A stretch of DNA of 42,512 nt from Kineosphaera limosa NBRC 100340 (GTDB taxonomy: Bacteria; Actinomycetota; Actinomycetes; Actinomycetales; Dermatophilaceae). Under the pieces are notes generated by a model. The model did no database searches. It was not told the DNA's origin and saw only the letters and a list, made by a program, of their open reading frames with translations. Position numbers and translations under genes: made by a program. The DNA lies in assembly GCF_000298215.1 (NCBI RefSeq), contig NZ_BAHD01000061.1, positions 1 to 42,512 of the forward strand, written 5' to 3'. Shown here piece by piece: positions 1 through 7,937 of the stretch. Each line of letters begins with the position of its first letter. Position 1 is the first letter of the stretch.

Positions 1-503
1 ACGAATTTCGACACAGACTCCAGGAGTTCCTTGGCGGTCCCGATGAGCAGCGCCGGGTCACTGGTGGAGCGACGAAGGCGATCGACCTGCTCCTCGAGGG
101 CTGGCCGGCCACCGGTGTCTAGATCGACATTGCCAAAGGGTTGCAGGTATCCGTCCTCGGTCAGGTACCAGCCGGACGAGGCCAGGGCGCGCTTCAGACG
201 GTCCACGTTCTCCCCGGAAGCCTCTTCTCCGATCAGGCCCGCCACCCGCAGTGTCGACAGGAGCTCGTCGACGAGGGTGCGGGCGCGAGTCGGCTCACGC
301 TGCGCGGTTCTCAACGCGGTCAGCACCCGCTGTTGCTTGTTCGTACCCTGCGCATTGGGGTTGTAGACGTAATTGTCCCCGTATCCCGAGCCCGTCAGGA
401 CGGTCGTGATCGTGGTGTGGCTAGGCCCCGCGCCACCGTGGAAGAACATGGCCAGGGCAGCGCTGATGTCGCTGGTCAAAGGGACGGTGGCACGAGGACT
501 CAT
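1..503 (-). CDS. Abortive-infection (Abi_C-like) protein, C-terminus cut by the window edge
   Basis: This reading frame runs off the left edge. The visible 167 residues begin MSPRATVPLTSDIS. Its ATG at 503 overlaps the TGA of the upstream tniQ gene in an ATGA junction, so the two are probably translationally coupled. Residues about 145-167 read SDPALLIGTAKELLESVSKF. The pattern DPALxIGTAKELLExxxK is what I recall at the start of the abortive-infection Abi_C domain. The N-terminal 140 residues are mostly polar with no obvious catalytic motif. The family is generally linked to phage defence but its biochemistry is poorly defined. Being last in a Tn7-like transposition operon, it is probably cargo or an accessory gene of that element. 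The family call is from motif memory and the end of the protein is not visible. Confidence 0.7.
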   Translation of the reverse strand, partial: MSPRATVPLTSDISAALAMFFHGGAGPSHTTITTVLTGSGYGDNYVYNPNAQGTNKQQRVLTALRTAQREPTRARTLVDELLSTLRVAGLIGEEASGENVDRLKRALASSGWYLTEDGYLQPFGNVDLDTGGRPALEEQVDRLRRSTSDPALLIGTAKELLESVSKF

Positions 504-2149
504 CGGTGCTCCTCCGGCTGATGGGTGACCCTCAGAACGATCTCGGCCAAGGCCCGGGTCTGCGCGATGGTGAGGGATCGCGCGAACTTTCGATAGCGCC
601 ATGGGTCACCAGTTGTCGGCGCCGACGCGAGGTGGCTCTGCGCCGCTTCGAGCCATAACCACTGGACGGCGTACGAGTGGCTAGACGAGCGACTACCTGG
701 ACGGTTGGCACGGGCCCAGCGAGTGAACCAGCGGGTGGTGCGGGCAAGGTGCCGGACACGGTCTTCGAGATCTCGGTAGTCGATCTCGAGCTCACGGCTC
801 GCTGCGCCGAGGGCGGCGACGACGGCGGCGGGCGATGCGGTCATCGATGCAGAGCCGGCGCGTGCGGTGCGTTCGCCGACCTCGGGTGACAGCCCGAGTT
901 CGCGGGCTGCATCGGCCCAGGAGTGGATGTGCGGGTGGGTTCTGGCGAGGCAGAGGGATGCGAAGAGGCCGACGGTCGCGGGGCGGGAGTCGAAGAGCCC
1001 GCTGAGGTGTTCGTCGACGAGGCGAGCGGGGAGGACTTGCGGGATCTGCCGGGTCGAGTCGGTCAGCGGTGGTTGCTGGTCGAGGAGATGGGACAGGCGA
1101 CGCCGCGGTGCGTGGGCGGCCATGACAAGCCGCGTGAGGGTCGAGGTCATGCGGGTGTGGTCGGCCAGCCATCCGAGCCGGCCTTCGGGGACGTCGGGGA
1201 CGTGGCGGAGCCATTGCCCGAATCGGGCCGCGGCGGTGTCGATGTCCTCGACGGCGAGGATGCGGTCGGCTGCCGTGAGCGCGCGTGAGCGGAGTACGGG
1301 GTCTTGGGGCGGGCGGATGCTCCAGCGCCGAATACTGCGTGTGCTGGCATCTGCGACGTCACGTGCCCAGCAAGGAAGGTTGTCCGGCGTTCGGGATGCT
1401 GCGGCGAGGTGCAGCACAAGGGCGGTCAATGATCGGAGGGTTGCGGTGAACTCTGGCGCGTCGAGTCCGCCGGCGAACGTGGCGAGGATCCCGCCGACGT
1501 CGGCGGCGTCTTGCCGTGCTTGGCGTTGGAGGCAGTCATCGTCGGCCGGCTCGGCAGTGAGGGTGGTGAGGTCGACACGGCATTGTTTGCGTGGGCCTTG
1601 GCCAAGAGGGTTGCCGCACAGCGTCTGTGGACCAACGACGCGCAGGGGTGAGTGGCGCTGGTCGCGGAAAGGGCGCTGGCAGCCGGGGCACGTTGCGAGC
1701 AAGTAGGTGCCGTGGGTGCGGCATGCGGTCGTCGTCGGCAGACGCCAGGAGGTGCGCCAGATCCCGTCGTCACCGAGGCATTGCGGACAGATCTGGGTGC
1801 CGTGGCCGGGGGTCCAGCCGCGGGCGGAGATGGAACGGAAGCTGGACTGGTGGCCGGGGTCGAGCCCGCGCAGGTCCAGGCTGGTTCCGTCGTAGGCCGC
1901 CAGGGTCGCGTTCTGCAGGGCGGCAGTGTCGACTCCAGTGAGGTGGGCGATGCGGGCAAGGGTCCCCGGTGTGGGCGCGAGCATGAGGTACGCGGTGGTG
2001 GTGTCGTGCCCGGCCCGCACCATCTCGATCAGGCGGGCCGTGGTGAGGTAGTTGGCGTCAGCAACGCGTTCGAGATAGGCATCGAGGGCCTCGCCGGGAG
2101 CGAGGTCGACGAGGGTCGGCAGGTGGTTGTCGGCGTTGTCAGCCAGCAT
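500..2149 (-). CDS. tniQ: TniQ/TnsD-family target-selection protein (second copy)
   Basis: TniQ/TnsD proteins choose the target site for Tn7-like transposons and hand it to the AAA+ adaptor TnsC. The protein is 549 residues. The family N-terminus is clear: LPTLVDLAPGEALDAYLERV near residues 10-29, then ADANYL. A zinc-binding region follows, with C121/C124, C143, H146 and C154/C157 (CPQC, CRTH, CPGC). The long C-terminus is mostly helical and would carry target recognition. I chose ATG 2149 because GAGGAG lies 7 nt upstream and the conserved N-terminus starts there; a longer open frame upstream is only overlap with the previous gene. It overlaps the upstream tniQ by 11 bp and the downstream Abi-like gene by 4 bp. 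The length is TnsD-like rather than that of a minimal TniQ, so it may be the sequence-specific targeting protein. Confidence 0.9.
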   Translation of the reverse strand: MLADNADNHLPTLVDLAPGEALDAYLERVADANYLTTARLIEMVRAGHDTTTAYLMLAPTPGTLARIAHLTGVDTAALQNATLAAYDGTSLDLRGLDPGHQSSFRSISARGWTPGHGTQICPQCLGDDGIWRTSWRLPTTTACRTHGTYLLATCPGCQRPFRDQRHSPLRVVGPQTLCGNPLGQGPRKQCRVDLTTLTAEPADDDCLQRQARQDAADVGGILATFAGGLDAPEFTATLRSLTALVLHLAAASRTPDNLPCWARDVADASTRSIRRWSIRPPQDPVLRSRALTAADRILAVEDIDTAAARFGQWLRHVPDVPEGRLGWLADHTRMTSTLTRLVMAAHAPRRRLSHLLDQQPPLTDSTRQIPQVLPARLVDEHLSGLFDSRPATVGLFASLCLARTHPHIHSWADAARELGLSPEVGERTARAGSASMTASPAAVVAALGAASRELEIDYRDLEDRVRHLARTTRWFTRWARANRPGSRSSSHSYAVQWLWLEAAQSHLASAPTTGDPWRYRKFARSLTIAQTRALAEIVLRVTHQPEEHR

Positions 2150-3527
2150 CTCGACTCTCCTCGGTTGCACCGGCCGGCGAGGCGGATTCCTGGGCCTTGA
2201 CCAGGTCGCTGACGTGGCTGAGCCGCTGATGCCACCAGGCGCGCAGGTGGAGTTTCGTTTCGGGGTCGAGGGCGGTGTCGAAGGCCGCAATCTCGGCGTT
2301 GGCTCGGTGTGGGTGGGGTCCACCGGCGGGCCGGCCTGCGGTGGCGTCGAGCCACACCCAGGCAGCCGCGACCTCGCGATCGAGGTGCGCGCTGCCGGCT
2401 CGCGGGATATCTCGGAGGGCGGTGGATGGGAGACGTTGGATGCCGCGCAGTTCTGCCCGGGCTTGTGCCCGGTCAAGCAGGCCTGCGGAGTGCAGTCGCT
2501 CAGCATGTACGGCGAGTCGGCAGAGCGAATATGTGTCGGCGAGTAGGCGTGCTGCGACGCGTTGGGCGCGGGAGGAGCAATCGGCCGCGTGAAGCGAGGC
2601 AGCTCCGGCGACCGTCATGGGGGTGCCGTGCGCTTGGCTGGCGAGGGCGGTCAGGGCAAGGGCTTCGGCGGTTCGGTGGGTGCGTTGGTGTTCAGGAAGG
2701 ATGATCGGGTCCTCGGGCAGGCGCAGGATGGTCGGGACGTGTCGTGCCTGGAGGCCGAGGTTCTCCAGGAGGTCGAGCAGACCGACTCGAGCGTCCACCG
2801 GGTTGCGCCAGTCTGGCATCTCGTGGGGGTCGGGATCCCACGGGTCGGCCATGATCGCAATGTCATCGAGGATCGCTTCGGCGGTGGCTCGATCAACCGA
2901 TGCGTCCCAAGTCAGAGTGAGCAGGGTGGCGGTGATCGACGGCGGGCGGGCGAGCGTGTATCGGCCGGTGATGACGTTGCGGTCCACCCAGCGCACCGCC
3001 CGAGTTCTCCATTGCTGCGTTTCCCCGTCGAACAGTGGGGGCCAGTTCCGCCAGAGGGCGAGTTCGACCTCGGCCATGAGGGATTCCAGGCGCCGGAGCC
3101 GATCTTGAGCAGACTGGCTGGACGTCGTCGCCGCCAGGGTGGCCATCACCTCTCGGTGAACATGGCGGACGCGGGTCGGGACCGGTGGTGGCGTGGGGTC
3201 GAGACGATCGATGAAGAGTTCTTCGCAGTTGGTGCAGAGGACGACCAGGTTGAGCCTTGCGGCGACCGTGTCAAAGCAGCCGCGGGGGCATGTAGCGGGT
3301 TGGCCGGCATACCGGCGCCCGGTCCGGGCCCGTCCGAGCGCCATCCCCGGATAGGTACCCCCCAGCGTGGCAGCCCGCAGGCGTTCCTCGGCGACCCCGG
3401 TGATCGACGAGAGCTGGGCCAGAAATGGGTGCTCTGGGTTCTCCCAGACACGGGCGGTGCGCCGGTGGCTGGTCAAATCGCGGAAATCGAGGTAGTTGGC
3501 ATCGGCGACCCGTTGCAGGAAGGCCAC
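2139..3527 (-). CDS. tniQ: TniQ-family protein (first copy), apparent N-terminal frameshift
   Basis: This is a second target-selection protein beside the TniQ at 500-2149. The readable frame from GTG 3527 gives 462 residues starting VAFLQRVADANYLDFRDL, the usual TniQ core. A cysteine cluster (CPRGC, then LCTNC) follows about 85-115 residues in. An ATG at 3583 forms an ATGA overlap with the tnsC stop and encodes the expected N-terminus (LPVAVDIQPGEDM), but in a different frame. That frame ends near 3,465. Reading GEDM and then VAFLQRV restores a normal TniQ, so one base appears to be missing near 3,525. GTG 3527 has a weak GGGGAA upstream and could serve as a real start. It is therefore either a decayed gene, a sequencing error or a shortened protein. 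Its C-terminus is intact and overlaps the next tniQ. Confidence 0.75.
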   Translation of the reverse strand: MAFLQRVADANYLDFRDLTSHRRTARVWENPEHPFLAQLSSITGVAEERLRAATLGGTYPGMALGRARTGRRYAGQPATCPRGCFDTVAARLNLVVLCTNCEELFIDRLDPTPPPVPTRVRHVHREVMATLAATTSSQSAQDRLRRLESLMAEVELALWRNWPPLFDGETQQWRTRAVRWVDRNVITGRYTLARPPSITATLLTLTWDASVDRATAEAILDDIAIMADPWDPDPHEMPDWRNPVDARVGLLDLLENLGLQARHVPTILRLPEDPIILPEHQRTHRTAEALALTALASQAHGTPMTVAGAASLHAADCSSRAQRVAARLLADTYSLCRLAVHAERLHSAGLLDRAQARAELRGIQRLPSTALRDIPRAGSAHLDREVAAAWVWLDATAGRPAGGPHPHRANAEIAAFDTALDPETKLHLRAWWHQRLSHVSDLVKAQESASPAGATEESRDAG

Positions 3528-3579
3528 ATGTCTTCCCCGGGCTGGATGTCGACAGCAACGGGGAGCTGGCAGGCACTGG

Positions 3580-4686
3580 TCATCCGGTGCCCTGCCCGTG
3601 CTGGGTGACGCTGACCGTGGGATGCAGCTGGGTCGGCTTCGCGACGGTCTTGTCGGCCTTCTGGGCGAGTTCGTCGACGGTGAGTTTGGACGCGGGAACG
3701 GCCAGCACATGCTCCTCGGTGACCGCCCAGGTGCCGTTCTCAATGGCCGCGACGGTGGCTCGGCGCAGGAGGGTGACGATGGCCTGCATTCGTCCGTGGG
3801 TGCGTTCCAGGATCAACCCGGGCAGGTCGTTGTGCAGCATGCCCGGTTCGGCGGCCGGAAGGAACGGGGCAATGATGTCGCCGGATTCTTTGAGGAACCG
3901 TTGCCACGCCAGCACTTGGTCGTGGGTGTCGGAACCGTAGGGAGCGACGGTGATCGCGTAGGCGCGGCCGGTGATCTGGGGGTCGCTCATCACGTCGTGG
4001 TCGTGCAGGTTCGCGCCGCTGAAGATGACAGTGATGCCGTACTCCCCCAGGGCGGTCACGATCGCTTTGAGGTGGTCCAGGGCGTATCGGCCGAGGCGTT
4101 CGGTCAGGATCAGCTGGTGGAGGTCGTCGATGACCAGCAGCCGTACCCCGTGCTCGAGGACCAGGTCGAGAGTGGAGGCCTTCTTCGCGGTGCTCTTGTC
4201 CATGTCGAAGGCCTCGACGACGAGCTCGTTGAACCGGGTGACTGTGGTCGCGGCTTCCAGGGACAAGAACAGCACCGGAGCGTGGGTGGGGTGGATTTCC
4301 TGGTCACGGCGCCCGAACCGACGGGTCGTGGTTCGCCGCGCCATACGTTCGGGGTCACCGTCAGGGCCGACGTGGTGGCGGTGCACGGCATACGACAGCT
4401 GGTAGAGGACTGTGGACTTGCCGAGGACGTTGAAGCCGGTCAGGAGGGCGACCTCCCGGGTCCCGGTCAGCATCTCGGCGTTGTCTTCAATCAGGTCATT
4501 GAGGACCTGCCGGATGTGACGATCCCGCTCGGAGTCGAAGTAGTGGCCGTTGAGGTAGCGGCGTACCTCACGTGCATACTCGCGACGCTTGGCCTCCGAC
4601 ATCCCCGCAGCCGCTGTCCGAGTCAACGTCGCAGGCGGGACCAGCGGGGGTGCATAAGCCTGCGCGTGCAGGCGGGACGCCTTCAC
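3580..4686 (-). CDS. tnsC: TnsC/TniB-family AAA+ transposition ATPase
   Basis: TnsC-type AAA+ ATPases assemble on target DNA, receive the site from TniQ and activate the TnsA/TnsB transposase. The protein is 368 residues. Walker A is GFNVLGKST at residues 84-92, Walker B is VRLLVIDDLH around 181-190, and a sensor-like strand VIFSGAN follows. The GTG start at 4686 overlaps the tnsB stop (GTGA) and has AGGAGG 14 to 8 nt upstream; the upstream extension of the frame lies inside tnsB. The 3' end overlaps an ATG that begins the tniQ reading frame. Both position and motifs fit the regulator of a Tn7-like system. Distinguishing TnsC from TniB in the Tn5053 sense is mostly naming; the presence of TnsA favours Tn7-like. 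Confidence 0.92.
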   Translation of the reverse strand: MKASRLHAQAYAPPLVPPATLTRTAAAGMSEAKRREYAREVRRYLNGHYFDSERDRHIRQVLNDLIEDNAEMLTGTREVALLTGFNVLGKSTVLYQLSYAVHRHHVGPDGDPERMARRTTTRRFGRRDQEIHPTHAPVLFLSLEAATTVTRFNELVVEAFDMDKSTAKKASTLDLVLEHGVRLLVIDDLHQLILTERLGRYALDHLKAIVTALGEYGITVIFSGANLHDHDVMSDPQITGRAYAITVAPYGSDTHDQVLAWQRFLKESGDIIAPFLPAAEPGMLHNDLPGLILERTHGRMQAIVTLLRRATVAAIENGTWAVTEEHVLAVPASKLTVDELAQKADKTVAKPTQLHPTVSVTQHGQGTG

Positions 4687-6971
4687 GACTCCCCCTCCTG
4701 TGACTCCAGCGTCGGCCACGCCGTCTGTGTCGGGTCAAATGCTGGTGGAGTGCTCGACCTGCTCGCATCGGCGCGGGATCCCTTGGATGAGGCACCGTGG
4801 CGGGTGCGTCGGGTGCCGCGGGCGCCAGCTTCGGCGGCTTCGGCGTGGTCGAACTGGGATCGTGATTCGCGCAGGTGGGCCGCCGCGACCTTGTTGGGTT
4901 TCCAGTCGACCAGGTCCGGGTTGGCTCGGAGGCGGTCGATCGAGGCGATGTCGTTGATGGCCTCAAGGATTTCCCGCTGAACACTGTCCTTGTTGATGGT
5001 GGTGTTCGTGCCGCCGCGACGCTTCACCGCCTTGGCGGCGGCGTCGAGGACCAGGTCGGTCATCGGCGCCTGCAACTGGAATGCTCGCCGCCAAGGGACC
5101 TCCACCACGGCACCGGTGTCAGGTCGACGGAACCACAACCGCGAGAGGTCCCGCGGATCCATGAAGAAGGGGGCGGCACGGTCCCGGTCGCGGAAGAAGC
5201 CCTTGGGGACGGAGCGGAAGTCGTCCAGTTCCTCACAGTCGAACGTCAGGTCTTTGTACTCGACGCCGTCGTGGCGGATCGTCAGCCACAGTTGTGGCAG
5301 CAGGTCATAGAGAAGGTCCGGACGCTGGAGGACGTGCAGCCGGCCCGTAGCGGCCAGGAGCGCGTCGAAGACCTCCAGCGGGGTCATCCCCACCGCCGGT
5401 GAGCGGTCTTCCATGGTGCGGTCGACGACCGTGAGACCGCCGTGGCGGGTGCGGTGGTAGTCGGTGCAGATGAACTCTCGCAACCGGAGTTCGAGCTCGC
5501 GCGGCGTCAGGCTCGGGCCGTCGCCCTTGAAGACGGCGCGACCCTTCTTGTCGACGACGATCTTGCCGGCGTCGCTGCCCCGCTGGGACACGTTGCGGCC
5601 CTTGTGGCCGGACAACTGCAGCAAACAGCGCTGCAGCGTCTCGTGCCAGCGCTCCACAAACGCGTTGTCGGTGGGCTTCTTCGCCCGGGAGAGCAGGAGG
5701 TGGATTCCCAAGAGGGTGCACACTTCGCGGAAGTAGCGGCCGGTGAAGATGCTGCCCTTGTCGGCGCGGATCGCGTCCGGGAGCAGTCCCGGGATCGCAT
5801 GCTCCCCGATCAGCGGGCGCCCGGAGAGGCGTTCGGCCTCGACGACGGCATCATCAATCGAGCCAATCGCCTCCGGGACTCCAGCCCAGCGCCAGTCATG
5901 AACCTGGCCGGGTTCGACGACTTGGCTGAACGGGCGCAGCACGTCGTAGAGGATGAGGCCGGCCTCGATGGCGTTTGCGCTGCGGGGCACGACCCGTAGA
6001 GCCAGGACGACACGCGTACACACGTCCAGGGCGGTGATGATCTCGACCGATATGGGTTTGCCTGTCCACGGGTCGACGCAGAAGGTGTCGCTGCGGGTCA
6101 CGTCGATCGCGACGACTTGGCCCGGTCGAAGGGCGGGGTAGGCGGTCAAGGCCAGGACACCGCGAAGCTTCTTGGTCGTGTGGGAACGAGTTGTGCGGCC
6201 AGCGGCTTGAGCAGCCTGCGTCAGGTAGGTCCGCAGGGTCGACTCCGGTGGGTTGAGCGAGTCCAAACCCTCGGCTTTGAGCGCCAACAGCGTGCGGCGG
6301 AGAAGTTCATCGATCGAGCGAACCGCTTGTGTCCCATCGATGCGGGCGGCGATGTCGTCGGCGACGCGTCGCACCTCAGGATCGAGACCTCCGAAGGCGG
6401 AATGCCGGCGAACACGGCGCTTGTCCACCAAGGCCAGGAGGCCGCCGTTGATCGGGCGGTCGAACTCGGACAGCCAGTTCATCAGCTGACGCTGTGAGAC
6501 CGCGCCAACCCTCGCTCGAGGTGTGGCTTTGCCCGCCTCCATGTTGCGTTGACGACGCCGATCGAGCAGAGCCTCCCGGGCAAGGATCTTGGCCATCGCC
6601 TCGCATTTCTTGCTGTCCGAGACCTTTCGGGCCGGGTTGAACAGCGAGTACGGCTCCCCTGGTCGTGCGAGAGCGGGGTGCCCACGGGCGAAGCCCGTGC
6701 GAATGGTCAGAACGACCTCCAGCTTGTCCAGCGACTCTTGGACAGCGTCATCGCTGAGCCCGGACAAGACGGCCATCAATGACTCGGCCACCGCGTCCAC
6801 CCGCCCGTGGACGATGGCGCGTGCCGGTTGGACGTCGGTCCACGACACCTCGTCGACTCCGCCGGTGACGTCGCGGACCGTGTACCCGAACGGGCCGACT
6901 GCGACCACCACTCGGGGTCCCTCCGGGAAGAGGATGGTGGCGCCCTCGTAGAGCGTCACTCGGGCGTTCAT
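4683..6971 (-). CDS. tnsB: TnsB-like DDE transposase/integrase
   Basis: TnsB binds the transposon ends and carries out the 3' strand cleavage and joining. The protein is 762 residues. The retroviral-integrase (rve) core shows a DD(35)E triad: D290 (QVVAID), D404 (IRADKGS) and E440 (FVERWHE). Residues 1-60 form a small beta-rich N-terminal part, and 115-265 contain basic helical DNA-binding regions. The Mu-type C-terminal region follows the catalytic core. ATG 6971 overlaps the tnsA stop (ATGA), which fixes the start. The 3' end overlaps tnsC. No catalytic residue is lost, so the transposase looks functional. Confidence is high for the family; I cannot say whether the element is currently mobile. 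Confidence 0.94.
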   Translation of the reverse strand: MNARVTLYEGATILFPEGPRVVVAVGPFGYTVRDVTGGVDEVSWTDVQPARAIVHGRVDAVAESLMAVLSGLSDDAVQESLDKLEVVLTIRTGFARGHPALARPGEPYSLFNPARKVSDSKKCEAMAKILAREALLDRRRQRNMEAGKATPRARVGAVSQRQLMNWLSEFDRPINGGLLALVDKRRVRRHSAFGGLDPEVRRVADDIAARIDGTQAVRSIDELLRRTLLALKAEGLDSLNPPESTLRTYLTQAAQAAGRTTRSHTTKKLRGVLALTAYPALRPGQVVAIDVTRSDTFCVDPWTGKPISVEIITALDVCTRVVLALRVVPRSANAIEAGLILYDVLRPFSQVVEPGQVHDWRWAGVPEAIGSIDDAVVEAERLSGRPLIGEHAIPGLLPDAIRADKGSIFTGRYFREVCTLLGIHLLLSRAKKPTDNAFVERWHETLQRCLLQLSGHKGRNVSQRGSDAGKIVVDKKGRAVFKGDGPSLTPRELELRLREFICTDYHRTRHGGLTVVDRTMEDRSPAVGMTPLEVFDALLAATGRLHVLQRPDLLYDLLPQLWLTIRHDGVEYKDLTFDCEELDDFRSVPKGFFRDRDRAAPFFMDPRDLSRLWFRRPDTGAVVEVPWRRAFQLQAPMTDLVLDAAAKAVKRRGGTNTTINKDSVQREILEAINDIASIDRLRANPDLVDWKPNKVAAAHLRESRSQFDHAEAAEAGARGTRRTRHGASSKGSRADASRSSTPPAFDPTQTAWPTLESQEGES

Positions 6972-7714
6972 GTCCGCGCCGCATCGGTTGCCCACGCGAG
7001 GCGCGAGCGCTGATCCCAAGGGGCGTTGAGGTCCATCTCGATCTCGCCGGACCAGACCAGGTGCCACATGGCTGACGTGAGGAACCCTCGATCGTCATCG
7101 GCCGCGATGACATCACCGACAGTGCCGTCACCGTCGGTCAGGACACCCTGCAGGATCGCCTTGGCAGGCATCACCCACTCCGGGGCTCGGCGCGCCGACG
7201 CGATCCAGCGGAGGTTCAACGACGCCACCGGGTCCAGACCACCGAACAGCTCGTAACGCCAGCCGACCTTCGCGCAGACCGCCTGAGTACGCGTCGACAT
7301 CACCATGAACGTGTCGTCGCGTTCTTCCGGGGCGCGGACATCCCAGATGGTCACCGAACCGTCCCGGTGCGCGCTCAACACGTCGGGGAAGTGCTTCGTT
7401 CCGTCCTCCCAGCGCAACAACACGGGTTGACCGACCAGCCACGTCACATCACGTTGATGGTCCAACCATGTCGCGAGCTCGTGCTCAAGACCAGACTCGA
7501 GGAACAGCCACCCACCCGTCGTCGTCGACATCGCCTGCACCGGGATGTTTCTCGACAGTCGGCCAGACTTTGTCTCCCGCACCGGCTGCAAGCTGCGTGG
7601 ATCGGGCGGCCCCGCCACCCATGACCACTCGGATCGCGAACCCCCAGCACACCAAAACGACCACGTCGCTTCACCCACTTGGGCACCGACGGGCCGTAGC
7701 CCTACACTGGGCAT
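6968..7714 (-). CDS. tnsA: TnsA-like transposase endonuclease subunit
   Basis: TnsA cuts the 5' strands at the transposon ends, so that with TnsB the element is excised and moved by cut-and-paste. The protein is 248 residues. The nuclease-like core is visible as FLESGLEHELATWL (about 71-84), LVGQPVLLRW, HFPDVL with D111, and TIWDVR at 122-127, the order of acidic residues seen in TnsA N-terminal domains. The last motif has Arg where classic TnsA has Lys. The ATG start has AGGAGG 7 nt upstream. It is the first gene of the transposition operon and lies closest to the element end facing dnaB. The first 60 residues are less conserved and may be a family-specific extension. Confidence 0.88.
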   Translation of the reverse strand: MPSVGLRPVGAQVGEATWSFWCAGGSRSEWSWVAGPPDPRSLQPVRETKSGRLSRNIPVQAMSTTTGGWLFLESGLEHELATWLDHQRDVTWLVGQPVLLRWEDGTKHFPDVLSAHRDGSVTIWDVRAPEERDDTFMVMSTRTQAVCAKVGWRYELFGGLDPVASLNLRWIASARRAPEWVMPAKAILQGVLTDGDGTVGDVIAADDDRGFLTSAMWHLVWSGEIEMDLNAPWDQRSRLAWATDAART

Positions 7715-7758
7715 GACGACACCTCCTGTCTCCTCACCCGGATCAGGTACTTGTCTTA

Positions 7759-7790
7759 CGAGGGCGCTCCGCTGGAACGGGGCGCCCTCG
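7759..7790. terminator. Strong hairpin upstream of tnsA
   Basis: CGAGGGCGC (7759-7767) pairs perfectly with GCGCCCTCG (7782-7790). The loop holds a further CCG/CGG pairing plus a possible T-G pair, giving up to 13 stem pairs. It sits 45 bp upstream of the tnsA start. It could stop read-through from outside the element, act in the tnsA leader, or be part of the transposon end. No long T run follows on either strand. Confidence 0.5.
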
Positions 7791-7875
7791 ACGTTTGTCT
7801 AGTGCGTTGAACGTAGACCTTCCCCTCTCGCGCCGCCTAGCGCAGAAATCACGATCTGACAAGAAGACACGCCGT

Positions 7876-7906
7876 AAACCCTCCTATGAAACATAGGTGG
7901 CGGTTT
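7876..7906 (-). terminator. Candidate dnaB terminator
   Basis: CCTATG-AAA-CATAGG (7883-7897) is a perfect 6-bp hairpin, flanked by AAACC (7876-7880) and GGTTT (7902-7906) that can extend the pairing. It lies about 32 bp beyond the dnaB stop and is AT-richer than its surroundings. The T content after the stem on the minus strand is modest. It may alternatively belong to the end of the transposon. Confidence 0.45.
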
Positions 7907-7937
7907 GTGAAAAGTAGGACCCATCTCTACATGTGCG

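Noticed and set aside
7876-7937. Exact transposon terminal inverted repeat
   Set aside because: Several ACA and TTGTC words are visible, but the other end of the element is outside the window, so no boundary can be fixed.
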